64,000 bases of DNA from Sinorhizobium sojae CCBAU 05684 (GCF_002288525.1 NZ_CP023069.1:186001-250000); one strand, 5' to 3'. Shown: positions 8,331 through 18,610, counted from the first letter of the stretch. The notes: generated by a model from the letters alone, not told the origin. Program-made: numbers and translations.

Positions 8331-10318
8331 TCAAGAAGGTCGACGCCGGAGTCGCGAGCCGGGGCGTTGAACGCCCTCTCGCGGTACACCCGAAGTCTCT
8401 AATCGGGAATCAACTTGCGGCATGGTACGGTAGTCATCGAGATCCGCCTCCTTCAGCAACTTCCAATAATCGACCAGACGCCAAGGGCTGTTTGTCACGA
8501 TTCGGCCCCGGTCGTTGCGGAAAAAGGTGGACATACCCTCATGGCTCCAGATCATCTGCTGGTGCATTTGTTGGATTTTCCGGTTGTAATGTTGATATAT
8601 ATCTTGCCGGCATTCTACTTCGACAAGTCTCTTCTCGCCCATCTGGCGCAGAACACTTAGTACATAATCGATTTGGCTCTCGATCGTGAAGATGAAGCTG
8701 CCGCGATGGCCGAGCGCCGTATTGGGACCATAGAGCATGAAGAAATTTGGGAACCCCGCCACAACGGTGCCAAGATAAGCCTGACAGTCATCATCGTCCC
8801 AGACGTCACGTACCGTCCGACCATTGCGTCCGATTACCTCAACCGGAAGTAGATATCGTGTCGTATCGTAGCCTGAGGCGACGATAATAAGTTCTGCCTC
8901 ATGCGTTTCATCATCAATCGCATGGATCGACCTGCCCTCAACACGCGCAGCAGCTCCGTCTACCAGCGTAACATGCGGCTTTAGTAGGGTTCTGTACCAG
9001 CCGTTGTCCAGGAGCATCCGCTTGCCGAATGGAGGGTACGACGGGATGACCTTGGCGATAAGATCAGGGCGCCCCGCCAGCTGTCCCTCGATGTATTGTG
9101 TGTAAGTCTCGCGGTCGCGGTCGTTAACCGCATTCACGGAACGGTCCGGATGCGGCCAGGCCGGATCCTTGTGCAGGGCCTCATGCACTTCACTGTCGTA
9201 AATCCAACTCAGGCGGAGCCTGTACAGCCATTCATAGTGTGGCACCTCGCGGAACAAGAACTGCATCGGTTCCAGGACCGGTTTTTGAAATTTCGGGAAG
9301 GGCGCCACCCATTGACGTGAGCGTTGGAAGATTGTCAAGGCACCCACCCGATCTGCGATGGCGGGAACAACCTGCATTGCCGAAGCGCCATTGCCAATCA
9401 CGGCCACACGTTTACCGTCGAGCGCGACTTCTGGATCCCATTCCGAGGTGTGCACCACCGGGCCGTCGAAGTTGCGCAGGCCCGAAAGGTTGGGCCATTT
9501 CGGCGTGGTGAAGCCCCCCACCGCCGAGAGGACCACATTGGTCACGAGGGTTTCTTCCGTGCCGTTGGGCAGACGTAACCGGGAGTGCCAAGTTAGGCTC
9601 TCTTCGTCATAGCGGGTGACCAGGCACTCCGTGCCGTAGCGGATGGAACTCTCGATCCCAAAGTCCCGGGCAACACGGTTGAAATAGTCGTCGATTTCCT
9701 TTTGCAACGGGAAGAACGTGCTCCAGTTGCCACTGGCAAGAGTGTACGAGTAGAGATGCCCCGGCGTGTCCACTCCACAGCCAGGATAGTGATGTGCGTG
9801 CCAGACCCCGCCGGTGCTGTCTTGCTTTTCGACCTGGATGTAGGAAATGCCCAATTGTCTTAACCGAATTGCCGCTGCGACACCGGACATGCCCGCCCTG
9901 ATGATGAGTACACGAAATCCTTTCGGCAAGGACACGGGGTCCGGAATGGCGCCTGCATATCTCCGTAGCTTATGAAGCATCATGTCAGCGTATTCTGGCG
10001 GGATAGGCTCGGCCTCCGACACAGTCAGCATGCGGATCAACTCTTCTTCCGACAGGTCCTGCTTGGTGACTGGTGCGCCGCTGTGCCAACAGATGATGGC
10101 GTCCAGTGCTGCATTACGAATCTCCGTCTGTAATTCGGCCGCGAGCCCCCTGAATCGTTGTCGCCCCAGACACTCTTTACGGGAAGAAACGGTGGGGTGA
10201 GCCAGTATTCTTTTCCCGTGAACTGATACAGAAGGAGTAATAGGGTTGGAATATTGGCCGAAGGGAGTGCCTCGGCGATGCGGTGGCGGAACAGGGCGAG
10301 GTCCGAAGAGTGAGCCAT
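8331..10318 (-). pseudogene. Flavin-dependent Baeyer-Villiger-type monooxygenase (y4iD-like), frameshifted
   Basis: FAD/NAD(P)H monooxygenase related to what I recall as pNGR234a y4iD. The BVMO fingerprint F-x-G-x(3)-H-x(3)-W appears as FDGPVVHTSEWD, and the NADPH Rossmann motif as VIGNGASAMQ. The true start is ATG at 10318 with AGGAGG 11 bases upstream, giving MAHSSDLALFRHRIAEALPS. This frame leaves the main one at a run of five C (10146-10150, plus strand); a sixth base would join them into the expected N-terminal extension. In addition the first FAD-binding motif reads RAGMSG instead of GAGMSG (GGG to AGG change). Two independent defects suggest a dead gene, though the homopolymer indel could be a sequencing error. 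Confidence 0.85.
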
Positions 10319-11209
10319 GATTTAAGTTCCTCCTGTTGCATATATCCAATCCCCCGCCAGACGCTCAGTTTACTGCCTCGGCTTCGGCGTGGTTGCGGCA
10401 ATCGGCATTAGAGAAGATTCGACAAGCAAGCTCCCGAATGTCTGATCCAAATCGCGCTTGATAAAGCGAGTCGAAGGTCGCCACGGCGGGGAGGTTCTCG
10501 GGCGCCGTCGTGCCGCCGGCCCGGGCTCGACTGCGAGATATGCCCCTGTGCTGCCTCGGCTCGACCAGGCGCGCGCAGCCGGTTACGTCTGCATCTGAAA
10601 CGATCCACCCCTTGATGATCGGAAGGCGGGCTCGGCAGAAACCATTGGCTAACATGTCGAAATCTCTGCGCGATAAGGTGGGTCCGTGACGTGTCCTGCA
10701 AATGCCTAGAAGCAATATGCGTGCCAAAAGGAAGAACTCTTCTTAATGCAACGAAATGACTCAAGCAGCGGTCTCGCGTGTCCAACATTGTCGTACATAG
10801 GACGAGCCTCAACCTGACATTAATCGTAACACTGTATGTCTGTCTTCGTGGCCGAGTGGCTCGTCCTACACTGCACTTCCAAGGTTGCTCGGATGAGCCG
10901 ACCCGATCCTAATCATAGGAGGACGAGCCGTGGCAGATTATCGGCTACGCCGCATCAGCGTCTGGTTGCCGACGCTCACGCGTCAGATGTAGCCGCTCCC
11001 GTCTGCAGGAAATCTACGCCGGGCTAGATCCTGTCCCGCTATTTGCGCGATATCCGCGCCCGTGCAGGAGCGACTCGCTGCGTTTGCCGACACTCCGCCG
11101 GCCATGCGCTCTGACGGGGTAGATCAGCCGATCGACCTTTTCCTGGCGAGTTTGCGGACTGGAAAGAGAGAGCTACCGGCGGACGGATCGCCCGCTTGCG
11201 AAAACCAAA
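10319..11209. other. Region without a recognised gene
   Basis: Several overlapping short frames (10365-10727 and 10408-10812 minus; 10836-11027 and 11062-11562 plus) give no recognisable family. The stretch lies between a decaying monooxygenase gene and transposase debris and is probably non-coding remnant DNA. Confidence 0.4.
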
Positions 11210-11458
11210 AGAGGACGGCGGCGTCGTGCTCTCGTCGAGGCGACTACCGACGTGCGAAATTGGTTCGAAGCCGAACCATGGCGGACCGGCAGCGAACTTC
11301 TGTCGCGACTGCAGGCCGAGTATCCCGGCGATTACCCCGACAAACTGCTTCGAACACTTCAGCGCCGGCTGAAGGTCTGGCGCAGCGAACAGGCGGACGC
11401 GTTGCTGTTTGGCACCTTGATGATGTGGACGCCCCCGCGCCGGCGGTTGCCGCTATGA
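11210..11458 (+). pseudogene. C-terminal remnant of an integrase-core (DDE) transposase
   Basis: The frame reads ALVEATTDVRNWFEAEPWRT then LLSRLQAEYPG and LLRTLQRRLKVWRSEQ, a C-terminal pattern I associate with integrase-core transposases of proteobacterial IS elements. The catalytic part is missing. The precise IS family is uncertain. Confidence 0.5.
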
Positions 11459-11497
11459 TGCCGGCCAGTTACCCGCAGCAAAAGAGGAGCGTTGACA

Positions 11498-12520
11498 ATG
11501 CAGATCACGACCGTTGGATTGGATTTGGCCAAGAGCGTGTTTCAGGCGCATGGTGTCGATGAGACAGGCGCAACCGTGCTGGTGAAACGGCTGCATCGCA
11601 AGCAGATGCTGCCGTTCTTCTCGAAGCTGCCACCCTGCCTAATCGGAATGGAAGCGTGTGGCACAGCGCACCATTGGGCTCGGACGCTCGCCGCCATGGG
11701 GCACGAGGTCCGGCTCATTCCCCCATCCTACGTGAAGCCCTATGTCAAACGCGGCAAGAGCGACGCGCTGGATGCCGAGGCAATCTGCGAAGCCGTGCAG
11801 CGCCCGACGATGCGGTTCGTGCCTGTGAAGACGGTGGCGCAGCAGAGCATTCTCATGACTCATCGCGCCAGGTCGCTGCTCGTTCGCCAACGCACCATGG
11901 TCGCAAATGCGTTGCGGGCGCATCTGGCTGAACTCGGCTTAGTCGCCAATCCAGGCATTGCCAATCTGGCAAAGTTGGCGCAGCAAGCGCTGTCTGGCGA
12001 GAGCAGCTTGCCCTCCTATGCCCGGACCACGCTGGACATTCTGATCCGGCAGATCCTGGTGTTTGCCGATGAGATCGCTGCGCTGGATCAGCAACTTCTC
12101 GCTTGGCATGCCGACAGCGAGGCCAGTCGCCGGCTCTCCGCTATCCCCGGCCTCGGCATAGTCACAGCCACGGCGGTCGCCGCCACCGTCACCGATCCCG
12201 AGCAATTCCGCTCCGGCAGGCAATTTGCCGCCTGGCTCGGCCTGACGCCGCAGCAGTGTTCGACCGGAGGAAAAACCCAGCTCGGCGGCATCTCCAAGCA
12301 GGGAGACCGATACTTGCGGAGGTTGCTCGTCGTCGGCGCCACCGCCGTTATCCGTCATACGAAGGACAAGGCAACGCCCCTGGCGAACTGGATCAGAAAG
12401 CTCCTGGAGAAAAAGCCGTTCAGGCTGGTCTCCGTTGCCCTCGCCAATAAACTCGCGCGGATCGCATGGGTCGTGCTGACCCGCAAGGAAGCCTATCGGG
12501 CCCATGAAATGATCGCCTGA
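11498..12520 (+). CDS. IS110 family transposase (second element)
   Basis: A 340-residue IS110/IS1111-type transposase starting MQITTVGLDLAKSVFQAHGV. Catalytic residues are seen in GLDLAK, GMEACGTAHH and KSDALDAEAICEA; the C-terminal domain has IPGLGIVTATAVAA, FAAWLGLTPQ and GDRYLRRLLVVGA. The ATG at 11498 has AAAGAGGAGC 8 bases upstream and is preferred over TTG at 11492. Related to but distinct from the 5937-6974 copy. A downstream tail (12600-12770, with AGGCCGGACATATGA) resembles the tail after the third IS110 at 29.9 kb, marking part of the element's right side. Confidence 0.93.
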   Translation: MQITTVGLDLAKSVFQAHGVDETGATVLVKRLHRKQMLPFFSKLPPCLIGMEACGTAHHWARTLAAMGHEVRLIPPSYVKPYVKRGKSDALDAEAICEAVQRPTMRFVPVKTVAQQSILMTHRARSLLVRQRTMVANALRAHLAELGLVANPGIANLAKLAQQALSGESSLPSYARTTLDILIRQILVFADEIAALDQQLLAWHADSEASRRLSAIPGLGIVTATAVAATVTDPEQFRSGRQFAAWLGLTPQQCSTGGKTQLGGISKQGDRYLRRLLVVGATAVIRHTKDKATPLANWIRKLLEKKPFRLVSVALANKLARIAWVVLTRKEAYRAHEMIA

Positions 12521-13208
12521 GTTCAATCCCAGAGAACCGGAATTGGTAACGGCAGTCGATGATGTGTAACGATCGAGCCAATGGTGAGGCCAACCCGTCT
12601 GATTCAATGCGCTTCAAACGCGCGCCAGCTTGATCAGGGTCCTCATCGGCGGATTTCCATCAGGGCCAGCGGTCAAACTTCATACCGCACAAACAGGCCG
12701 GACATATGAAAGCAACCGATCAAACCACCCGACAAAAAGCCCTTGCCATAGGGGGCGTCCACATATGAATCAGACAGGGCCTGGTCCGCAAGGACACAAA
12801 ACTCGTCGATAGTTTCTATCCTCTTCTCGGCCGGAAAGGCCCGGCCGGCGTCGAGGATGAAATTCGTTACTTTCTTCGCTTCCTCACCGCGCCGCGCCCG
12901 CCGCTCGTCCCAACGATCAAGCCAATTATGATACACTCTGGTTGCTTCCTAACTCGCTTACTCGCCATCGCCCAAACTCTGGATCAAAGCGGCCGGTGCT
13001 CCACCAAGGCTCAGAGGTCATCGTGGAGCACCGGCTGGAACTCGCTGCGCCTGTTGCACCCGAGGGCGCCGCCATCGACCTCTTTTCCGCACTTGGCTCA
13101 GGCGGAGCAGGAAGGCGAAGTCAGCGTGCGCATCGACGAAGGCGAGGCGCCGCTGAGCCGCTGGTCCCATTGTCTCTTGACATCACTCCTGGTCACTTTC
13201 TGTTTTGT
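12521..13208. other. IS110 tail and an unrecognised short minus-strand ORF
   Basis: Bases 12600-12770 share AGGCCGGACATATGA and CCCTTGCCA...CCACATATG blocks with the region after the IS110 remnant at 29.9-30.0 kb. A minus-strand frame 12673-12936 (GTG start with AGGAAG upstream, NWLDRWDERRARRGEEAKKV) faintly recalls the start of some alpha/beta-hydrolase genes but is cut off. No gene is supported from 12940 to 13208. Confidence 0.35.
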
Positions 13209-13890
13209 TTAATTCACCTTCTGCAACACGTGAATGGCTGAGCCGGCGTCGTCTGAGAGCACATCTATTGGCACAAAACCCGCTCGGTGTGCACATTTTT
13301 TGAAAAACGACTCAGAGAAACAAAAAGAGTTCTTCAGATGCAGTCGCTCGCCACTTAATAGGATGATATCCTTGCCGCCAATGCAAAAGTCCAGGTTCTT
13401 TTTGACCACCGCTGTATGTATGACTTGCATGAATTGGTCTCCACCAATAACATCCGGCTCATACTCAAATGCCTCTGGATCGAAATTGCCGTCGACCGGC
13501 AGCTCTGCCTTCATTCTATAGAACACATTTAGCTGAAATTCAGGATGCGCTTCATAGTAGGACTTCGCCACATCCCTCCTCAAATCTGAGCCAATTGAGA
13601 TCGCAACCCAGCACCTCTTCGCACTATTCGATATCTTCTTCAGCGTCTCGACGACCGCTTCCATGGGGTGCGTATCATTTGTTGGGACAGCAAGATTTCC
13701 AAATGTCCGGCCAAACATGACAATAAATGCCGCTTCATCGTCGAAAAATAGCGTCGTCCAGAGAATATATCGCCGCGTATGAACTCGATTTTCAACCCTA
13801 AAGCGGATGACAACTGTGCTATGTCCCCGAGGAATTCTCTTGACCGGTCGACGAGCGTGCAACGTGAGGTTTCGCCTCGCAGACCTATAA
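13209..13890 (-). pseudogene. EgtD-like methyltransferase, C-terminal part (cut by IS630)
   Basis: The last 180 or so residues resemble the C-terminal half of histidine-specific (EgtD/DUF2260) methyltransferases: VMFGRTFGNLAVP, FQLNVFYRMKAELPVDGNFD, FEYEPDV and the closing SESFFKKCAHRAGF...VLSDDAG. Just upstream, another frame encodes LVDRSREFLGDIAQLSSALG and KIEFIRGDIFSG, the preceding SAM-binding part, so there is a frameshift near 13755. The gene is interrupted at 13890 by an IS630; its N-terminal part is at 15050-15460. EgtD makes the ergothioneine precursor; whether this paralogue did so is not known. Confidence 0.6.
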
Positions 13891-13892
13891 TA

Positions 13893-15047
13893 CCAACGAG
13901 CGGTGATCATGACCGATGCGCCCATTCGCGGAGTCCGATGGACATGATCTTCCACGGCTGGTCGACGAGCTTGTTCCACGCGGCGCAGCAATGGGCGACG
14001 ATGTCGTCGTAGTCTTTGAAGATGCGGTTCGAGAGCCAGTTGTCGCGCAGGAACTGCCAGACGTTTTCCACGGGGTTCAGTTCCGGCGAACGAGGCGGCA
14101 GGAACATCAGGGTGATGTTGTCCGGCACTTTGAGCTTCGGCGTGACGTGCCATCCGGCCTGATCGAGGATGAGCACGGCATGCGCTCCCTCATCGACGGC
14201 CTGGCTGATCTCGGCGAGATGCTGCTGCATGGCTTCGGTATCACAATAGGGCAGGACAAGGCCCGCACCCTTTCCCTTCCGCGGGCAGACGGCCCCGAAG
14301 ATGTAGGCCCACATGGTGCGCTGATCCAAGGGTGCGGAGGGTCTGGTTCCGCGACGCGCCCACCGCCGCGTGATCTTGTTCTTCTGGCCTATGCGCGCTT
14401 CGTCGGCCCACCAGAGCTCGAGGTCGGTGCCGCGCGGGAGCCGGCCTCGGATTTCCGCCAGAGCGGCGGGGAAGTCTTTTTAAAAGCTTCTGCCTCCAGC
14501 TCGTTCTGGGCGTAGTGGCGCGGGCGGGCCGACAGCTTGGCGAAGCCGAGCGCCTTCAACTCACGGCCGACAGTCGTCTCGTCCATCGCGATGCGGAATT
14601 CCTGGAATATCCACTGCACCAGGTCCTTGCGCCGCCAGCGGACGACACCGTGGATCGCAGGGATCGGGCCGCTTTCGACGATCTTCGCCAGCGCATGGCG
14701 CTGAGCGACGTTCAGCTTCGCTCGGCCGCCGGGTGCTTTGCCGTTCACCAGCCCGTCGGGGCCGCGCGCATTGAACCGCAGCACCCAGTCACGGACGATC
14801 TGCAGCGTCACGCTGCCGATCCGTGCCGCATCCGAGCGCGAGCCGCCGTCATAAATCTCGGCGAGCGCCAGCAACCGCCGCGCCTGGTTGGCATCCTTCG
14901 TTTGCCGTGCGAGCTGTCGAAGAGCACGCCCATCGAAATCATCACGCAACAAAATTGCTGAACCCATCGCAAACCTCCCGTTTGCTGCATGGATTCAGAT
15001 TCGAAGCCCCGTGGGAATCCCTGAGAGTCGGAAACGGCGCTCGTTGG
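13893..15047 (-). mobile_element. IS630-family element (1155 bp, TSD TA)
   Basis: Terminal inverted repeats are CCAACGAGCG at 13893 and CGCTCGTTGG ending at 15047, flanked by TA at 13891-13892 and 15048-15049, as expected for IS630/Tc1-type insertion. The single transposase gene is split over two frames by a -1 frameshift site. It interrupts an EgtD-like methyltransferase gene. Confidence 0.88.
13907..14967 (-). CDS. IS630-family transposase made by -1 frameshift
   Basis: Frame 1 (start 14967) gives MGSAILLRDDFDGRALRQLA, a helix-turn-helix domain (YDGGSRSDAARIGSVTLQIV) and the start of the linker. Frame 2 continues into the DDE core (DQRTMWAYIFGAVCPRKGKG, ILDQAGWH, FLPPRSPELNPVENVWQ). The frames join at the slippery heptamer T-TTT-AAA (plus 14479-14485, read on minus), after which -1 slippage gives KKDFPAALAEIRGRLP, the usual family sequence. 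About 350 residues in total. Confidence 0.85.
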
Positions 15048-15049
15048 TA

Positions 15050-15460
15050 TAACAAGCGGAAGCGTTTTCTGTTGGAAGGCTCGCACTGTTCCAGGCCCAT
15101 ACTCCAGAACCGAAATTCCTTTACGACATCGTTCGTCCTGGTGATGCCATTGAACATAATCTCTGACTCTCCCGTGAAGTTTTTGGGCTAACTTGAGTTC
15201 AGCATCCACCATATTGGTTGTGCCAGTGACGAGCACATTACTGATCCTCTGGGCTTCAGCCTTAGCCCATAACAACGCGCCACTCATTGGATTGCCATTC
15301 CGGTCGACTCCAGTGTGGTGAGCGTATTGTTCAGCACCTAAGTCAGGCGCATACTTTTGCCGAAACAGCTGCAAACTTGTTTCAAGAAAGCTCAAGCTGA
15401 TCGCCTCTCGATTCTTTAACGGCTCGTCGGATCCCCAGTTGACGCACTTACCGCCGCAAA
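15050..15460 (-). pseudogene. EgtD-like methyltransferase, N-terminal part (cut by IS630)
   Basis: The frame reads AQKLHGRVRDYVQWHHQDER and then SVLEYGPGTVRAFQQKTLPL, a SAM-binding motif I (E-x-G-x-G) in the form seen in EgtD-like methyltransferases. It runs into the IS630 at 15047. Joining across the IS (one TA kept) gives a stop and a frame change before the C-terminal part, so the gene was broken by more than the insertion. Where it starts upstream is unclear. Confidence 0.5.
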
Positions 15461-15791
15461 CGAAGGTGGTGCGCGTAGTCCCCGAATGCCGTCGCCGATC
15501 CCAGACACGAGAAAGCACGGCTCGGTAGTCAGAGCAGAAGCGCGGCGCAATCGCCGATAAGCCTGATGAGTCTGTTCATGGCGTATTTCACTGAACCCAT
15601 AAGAGAGGCTACAGGGTTTGAAGGAGTAATCCTTGACGTGGATCAAAGACAAACCCGAATCTGGGAGGGGTCTTGAACAAATGACGTTGGAAGGGGCGTG
15701 CCTGTCGATCACTACACGATCTTTCGCTGGGCTAGAAATACGCGCCGGAGATCGAAAAGCGGCTGCGTTGGCACCGGCGTCGGCTGCAGTC

Positions 15792-15878
15792 GACAAGTTG
15801 GCGCGTGTGAAAGTCCGTGGTCAATGGACATACCTTTACCGCGCCGTCGATAAAATTGGCAGCACGATCGACTTTTTA
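15792..15878 (+). pseudogene. IS6-family transposase fragment
   Basis: About 29 residues (VRGQWTYLYRAVDKIGSTID) match the conserved start of the catalytic core in IS6/IS26-type transposases (K-W-x-Y-L-Y-R-A-V-D-x-x-G). Nothing else of the element is visible. It abuts another transposase remnant at 15885. Confidence 0.7.
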
Positions 15879-15884
15879 TCTGTC

Positions 15885-16031
15885 CCCGGCGAGCCGTCGA
15901 TCTGAATGAGTTCGCCGAAGCAATCGCGCCGGCCGCGCGGCTGGAAAACCCGCTTCTTGCGTTCGCGTCGCAACACCCAGATGCCGGCTTCCATCATCCA
16001 CTGACGCAGCGTCTCCTTGCTGACGGCAAGG
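15885..16031 (-). pseudogene. ISNCY-like transposase, part downstream of the IS66 insertion
   Basis: The frame reads AVSKETLRQWMMEAGIWVLR, then PRGRRDCFGELIQIDGS, the region after the helix-turn-helix and the first catalytic D of ISNCY-type transposases. The sequence directly preceding it in the protein (EHYLDFGPTLAAEKLIERHR) is found at 19471-19620, beyond the IS66. Together they are one gene split by IS66. Confidence 0.7.
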
Positions 16032-16044
16032 AGTAACCATCCGG

Positions 16045-16335
16045 TCAGGACCGCAGTAGCCGAGGCTTTTTGCGATTTCTTTCTGCCACTGGTTTCGATG
16101 GCGGGTCGCCAATTCCGCGAAGATTGCGGATAATCTGTTGAAGGTTTTCGATCCCCACTTGGGTGAACAAGATGATGTGCTCGCTGAGCTCCGAGGCCGG
16201 ATAGTCATCATATGCCCACAAGCAGCCATCTTCAGAGAACATCTCAATCGAACATTCTCGCAAGAAGTCTTCGTCCTCATCAAGCATCGCGGCGACATAT
16301 TTCAGGGTGTAGAGGGCAGAGTTGCGGTAGCCCAT
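16045..16335 (-). CDS. Hypothetical IS66 passenger protein
   Basis: A 96-residue acidic-to-basic protein starting MGYRNSALYTLKYVAAMLDE, with no domain I recognise. It lies 29 bases after the pRiA4b ORF-3-like gene, on the same strand and within the IS66 boundaries, so it appears to be the last gene of the IS66 operon. The end of the element is only 12 bases past its stop codon. Confidence 0.55.
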   Translation of the reverse strand: MGYRNSALYTLKYVAAMLDEDEDFLRECSIEMFSEDGCLWAYDDYPASELSEHIILFTQVGIENLQQIIRNLRGIGDPPSKPVAERNRKKPRLLRS

Positions 16336-16364
16336 GATGCCTCGTTCTGTGTTTTCAGATTTGG

Positions 16365-16976
16365 TCAGTGCTGCTGGTTTTGGCTCTTCGCAAATCCAGC
16401 TTTTCCAAGTGTCCGACGGCGGGCAATTTTAGCGACACGGTCTTGAATGATATCAACGCTTAAATCTTCTGGGTCGAAGCGGCCACCATACCAACGCACG
16501 AACTCTCGATGCTGCGCATGCCGTGGCTTCGCCATGACGTTCAGGAATTCCTCGAACCCCGAGGTGCTGCCAACATCTTCCGGCGGCGCTCTGCGCTCAC
16601 CATCGATGAAGCGCGGATATTCGATGCTGGGGTTTCCATCCTCCACTGCCTCGACCGTGATAGTGTGCCGCCAGTTATCACCAAAGTCATAGGTGTAGCT
16701 AAAGGTCGCGATCCCACGCTCGATGAGTGCCGCTATGCGGACGTTGCGAGCAGCAAAGGTTTTGCGTTCGTAGAGGTCTTCTGGATCCGGCACATCGTAA
16801 CATCGCCCACCAGCCTCGAACTCGAACAGATGATAATCCTCGAACAGCATCACGGCCTGAATGACATCGTGGAGCCCCTTCAAGCTCATCGTGAGTGGAA
16901 CCTCGACCCTGCGCCAGATCAAAGGCTCGATATCGTCGAGTTGGATATGTAGCCTGGCGATGCGATCGACGGTCAT
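16365..16976 (-). CDS. Plasmid pRiA4b ORF-3 family protein (IS66 passenger)
   Basis: A 203-residue protein of the PRiA4_ORF3 family: LHIQLDDIEPLIWRRVEVP at the start, HLFEFEAGG, then FSYTYDFGDNWRHTITVE and FDPEDLSVD. Its function is unknown; the family is common on rhizobial plasmids. The ATG at 16976 overlaps the tnpC stop (ATGA), so it is translationally coupled to the transposase gene, which supports its being a real passenger and not a neighbour. Confidence 0.85.
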   Translation of the reverse strand: MTVDRIARLHIQLDDIEPLIWRRVEVPLTMSLKGLHDVIQAVMLFEDYHLFEFEAGGRCYDVPDPEDLYERKTFAARNVRIAALIERGIATFSYTYDFGDNWRHTITVEAVEDGNPSIEYPRFIDGERRAPPEDVGSTSGFEEFLNVMAKPRHAQHREFVRWYGGRFDPEDLSVDIIQDRVAKIARRRTLGKAGFAKSQNQQH

Positions 16977-18610
16977 GATGCCAAAGCCATCATAGGCCGC
17001 GGACCTGTCCAATTCCACGGCAGCAGCTCTGCAAGCTTTGTTGTCGGCGTGTCAGCGATACGCGCGAGAACGTCGGCAAGCCAAGCCTGCGGATCGACGT
17101 CGTTGAGCTTGGCCGTCATGATCATCGTCGCCATGAAGGCGGCGCGATCAGCACCACGATCAGAACCCGCAAACAGCCACGACTTCCTGCCGAGAGCGAA
17201 GCCGCGCAGAGCGCGTTCGGCGGCATTGTTGGTCAGGCAAATCCGACCGTCGCCCAGGAAGGACGTAAAGCCCTCCCAGCGCTTTAGCATGTAGTCGATC
17301 GGCTCGGCGACCGGAGAGCTGCGCGACAGCTTTGTCCGCTCGGCCCGCATCCAGGCCTCAAGCTCTTCGACAAGACGACGGCTGTCCCGCTGGCGTCGCG
17401 CCAGTCTTTCACTTGCAGCGAGACGATTGATGTCACGCTCGATATCGAACAGGGCATCGATCCGTTTCACGGCCTCGAGCGCCACCGGCGAGATCGGCGT
17501 GGCGTTCTTTCCCCGTTTGGCGTTGGTGGCGATGTCGGCAAGCACGAAGAACTTGCGACGCGAATGCGACCAGCACAATGCCTGGGTCAGCGGACCAGAA
17601 TCGCGGTCCATTTTGAAGAGCGGGTTGTAGCCGCCATAGGCGTCGGCCTGCAGAATGCCGGTGAAGGTCTTTAGATGGCGCTCGGGATGTTCCTGCCGCC
17701 GATCGCGGGAGGCATAGTAGAGGGCGGCTGGCGGCGACGTTCCGCTGAACGGCCGATCGTCCCTGACATAGGTCCAAATCCGCCCGGTATCGGTCTTGCC
17801 CTTCGCCAGGATCGGCACGGTCGTGTCATCGCCATGTAGACGCTCGGCGGTCAGCACATGCGCCTCGATCAATCCGTGCAAGGGCTTCAAGACCGCGGCG
17901 CAAGCCCCCACCTGGTCGGCAAGCGTCGAGAGGCTGAGGTCGACACCCTCGCGGGCATAGCGTTCACTTTGCCGGTTCAGCGGTTGATGCTGGCCGAACT
18001 TCTCAAACAGGATCATCGCCAGCAGGTTTGGCCCTGCAAAACCGCGCGGCGTCACATGGAAAGGGGCCGGTGGCTGGGCGATCTTCTCGCATTCGCGGCA
18101 GGAGAACTTCTCGCGCACCGTCTGGATGACCTTCCACTGGCGCGGGATCACTTCCAGCGTCTCGGCAATGTCCTCGCCCAGTTTCGCCAGCTTGGCCGAG
18201 CCGCAGCATGGGCAGCTTGTTGGCGGAGCAATGACGACGCGTTCGCGCGGCAGGTGCTCCGGAAACGGCTTGCGCGATGGACGCTTGCGCTCGAAGGCCC
18301 GAACCGTCGAGGATCGTGCCGCCAGTTCAGCGGCCAATTCGTCCTGGCTGGCGTCCGCCTCCAACTCTTCGAGCTGCAATTCCATCTGCTCAAGAAGCCG
18401 CGCCTTGCGCTCCGAGCGGCTGCCATGAATGTCGCGCTTGAGCTTCTCGATCTCCAGCCTCAACCTGGCAATCAGCGCATCCGAATGCGAGTTCACTGCC
18501 TGGGCTCGGGCAGCAACGGCCTCGGCTTCACGGCGTGCCGCGCGCTCGGCGAGGATCATCGCATGCGCGCTGGCAAGGTCGTCGGGAAGCTGATCGGCCG
18601 CATCGGTCAT
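16973..18610 (-). CDS. tnpC: IS66 family transposase TnpC (second element)
   Basis: A 545-residue TnpC with N-terminal coiled coil (AERAARREAEAVAARAQAV), zinc motif (CPCCGSAKLAKLGED and CRECEK), GDDTTVPILAKG and LTNNAAERALRGFALGRKSW. Full length. It differs clearly from the 246-1946 copy, so the two IS66 elements are separate arrivals and not a local duplication. It ends by overlapping the start codon of a passenger gene. Confidence 0.95.
   Translation of the reverse strand: MTDAADQLPDDLASAHAMILAERAARREAEAVAARAQAVNSHSDALIARLRLEIEKLKRDIHGSRSERKARLLEQMELQLEELEADASQDELAAELAARSSTVRAFERKRPSRKPFPEHLPRERVVIAPPTSCPCCGSAKLAKLGEDIAETLEVIPRQWKVIQTVREKFSCRECEKIAQPPAPFHVTPRGFAGPNLLAMILFEKFGQHQPLNRQSERYAREGVDLSLSTLADQVGACAAVLKPLHGLIEAHVLTAERLHGDDTTVPILAKGKTDTGRIWTYVRDDRPFSGTSPPAALYYASRDRRQEHPERHLKTFTGILQADAYGGYNPLFKMDRDSGPLTQALCWSHSRRKFFVLADIATNAKRGKNATPISPVALEAVKRIDALFDIERDINRLAASERLARRQRDSRRLVEELEAWMRAERTKLSRSSPVAEPIDYMLKRWEGFTSFLGDGRICLTNNAAERALRGFALGRKSWLFAGSDRGADRAAFMATMIMTAKLNDVDPQAWLADVLARIADTPTTKLAELLPWNWTGPRPMMALAS

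Noticed and set aside
10836-11600. Short plus-strand frames near a good AGGAGG at 10917
   Set aside because: The product after the GTG at 10930 ends within about 20 codons and matches nothing.
12673-12936. Minus-strand ORF as an alpha/beta-hydrolase gene start
   Set aside because: Only a faint resemblance over some 50 residues and no catalytic part; left as an unrecognised ORF.
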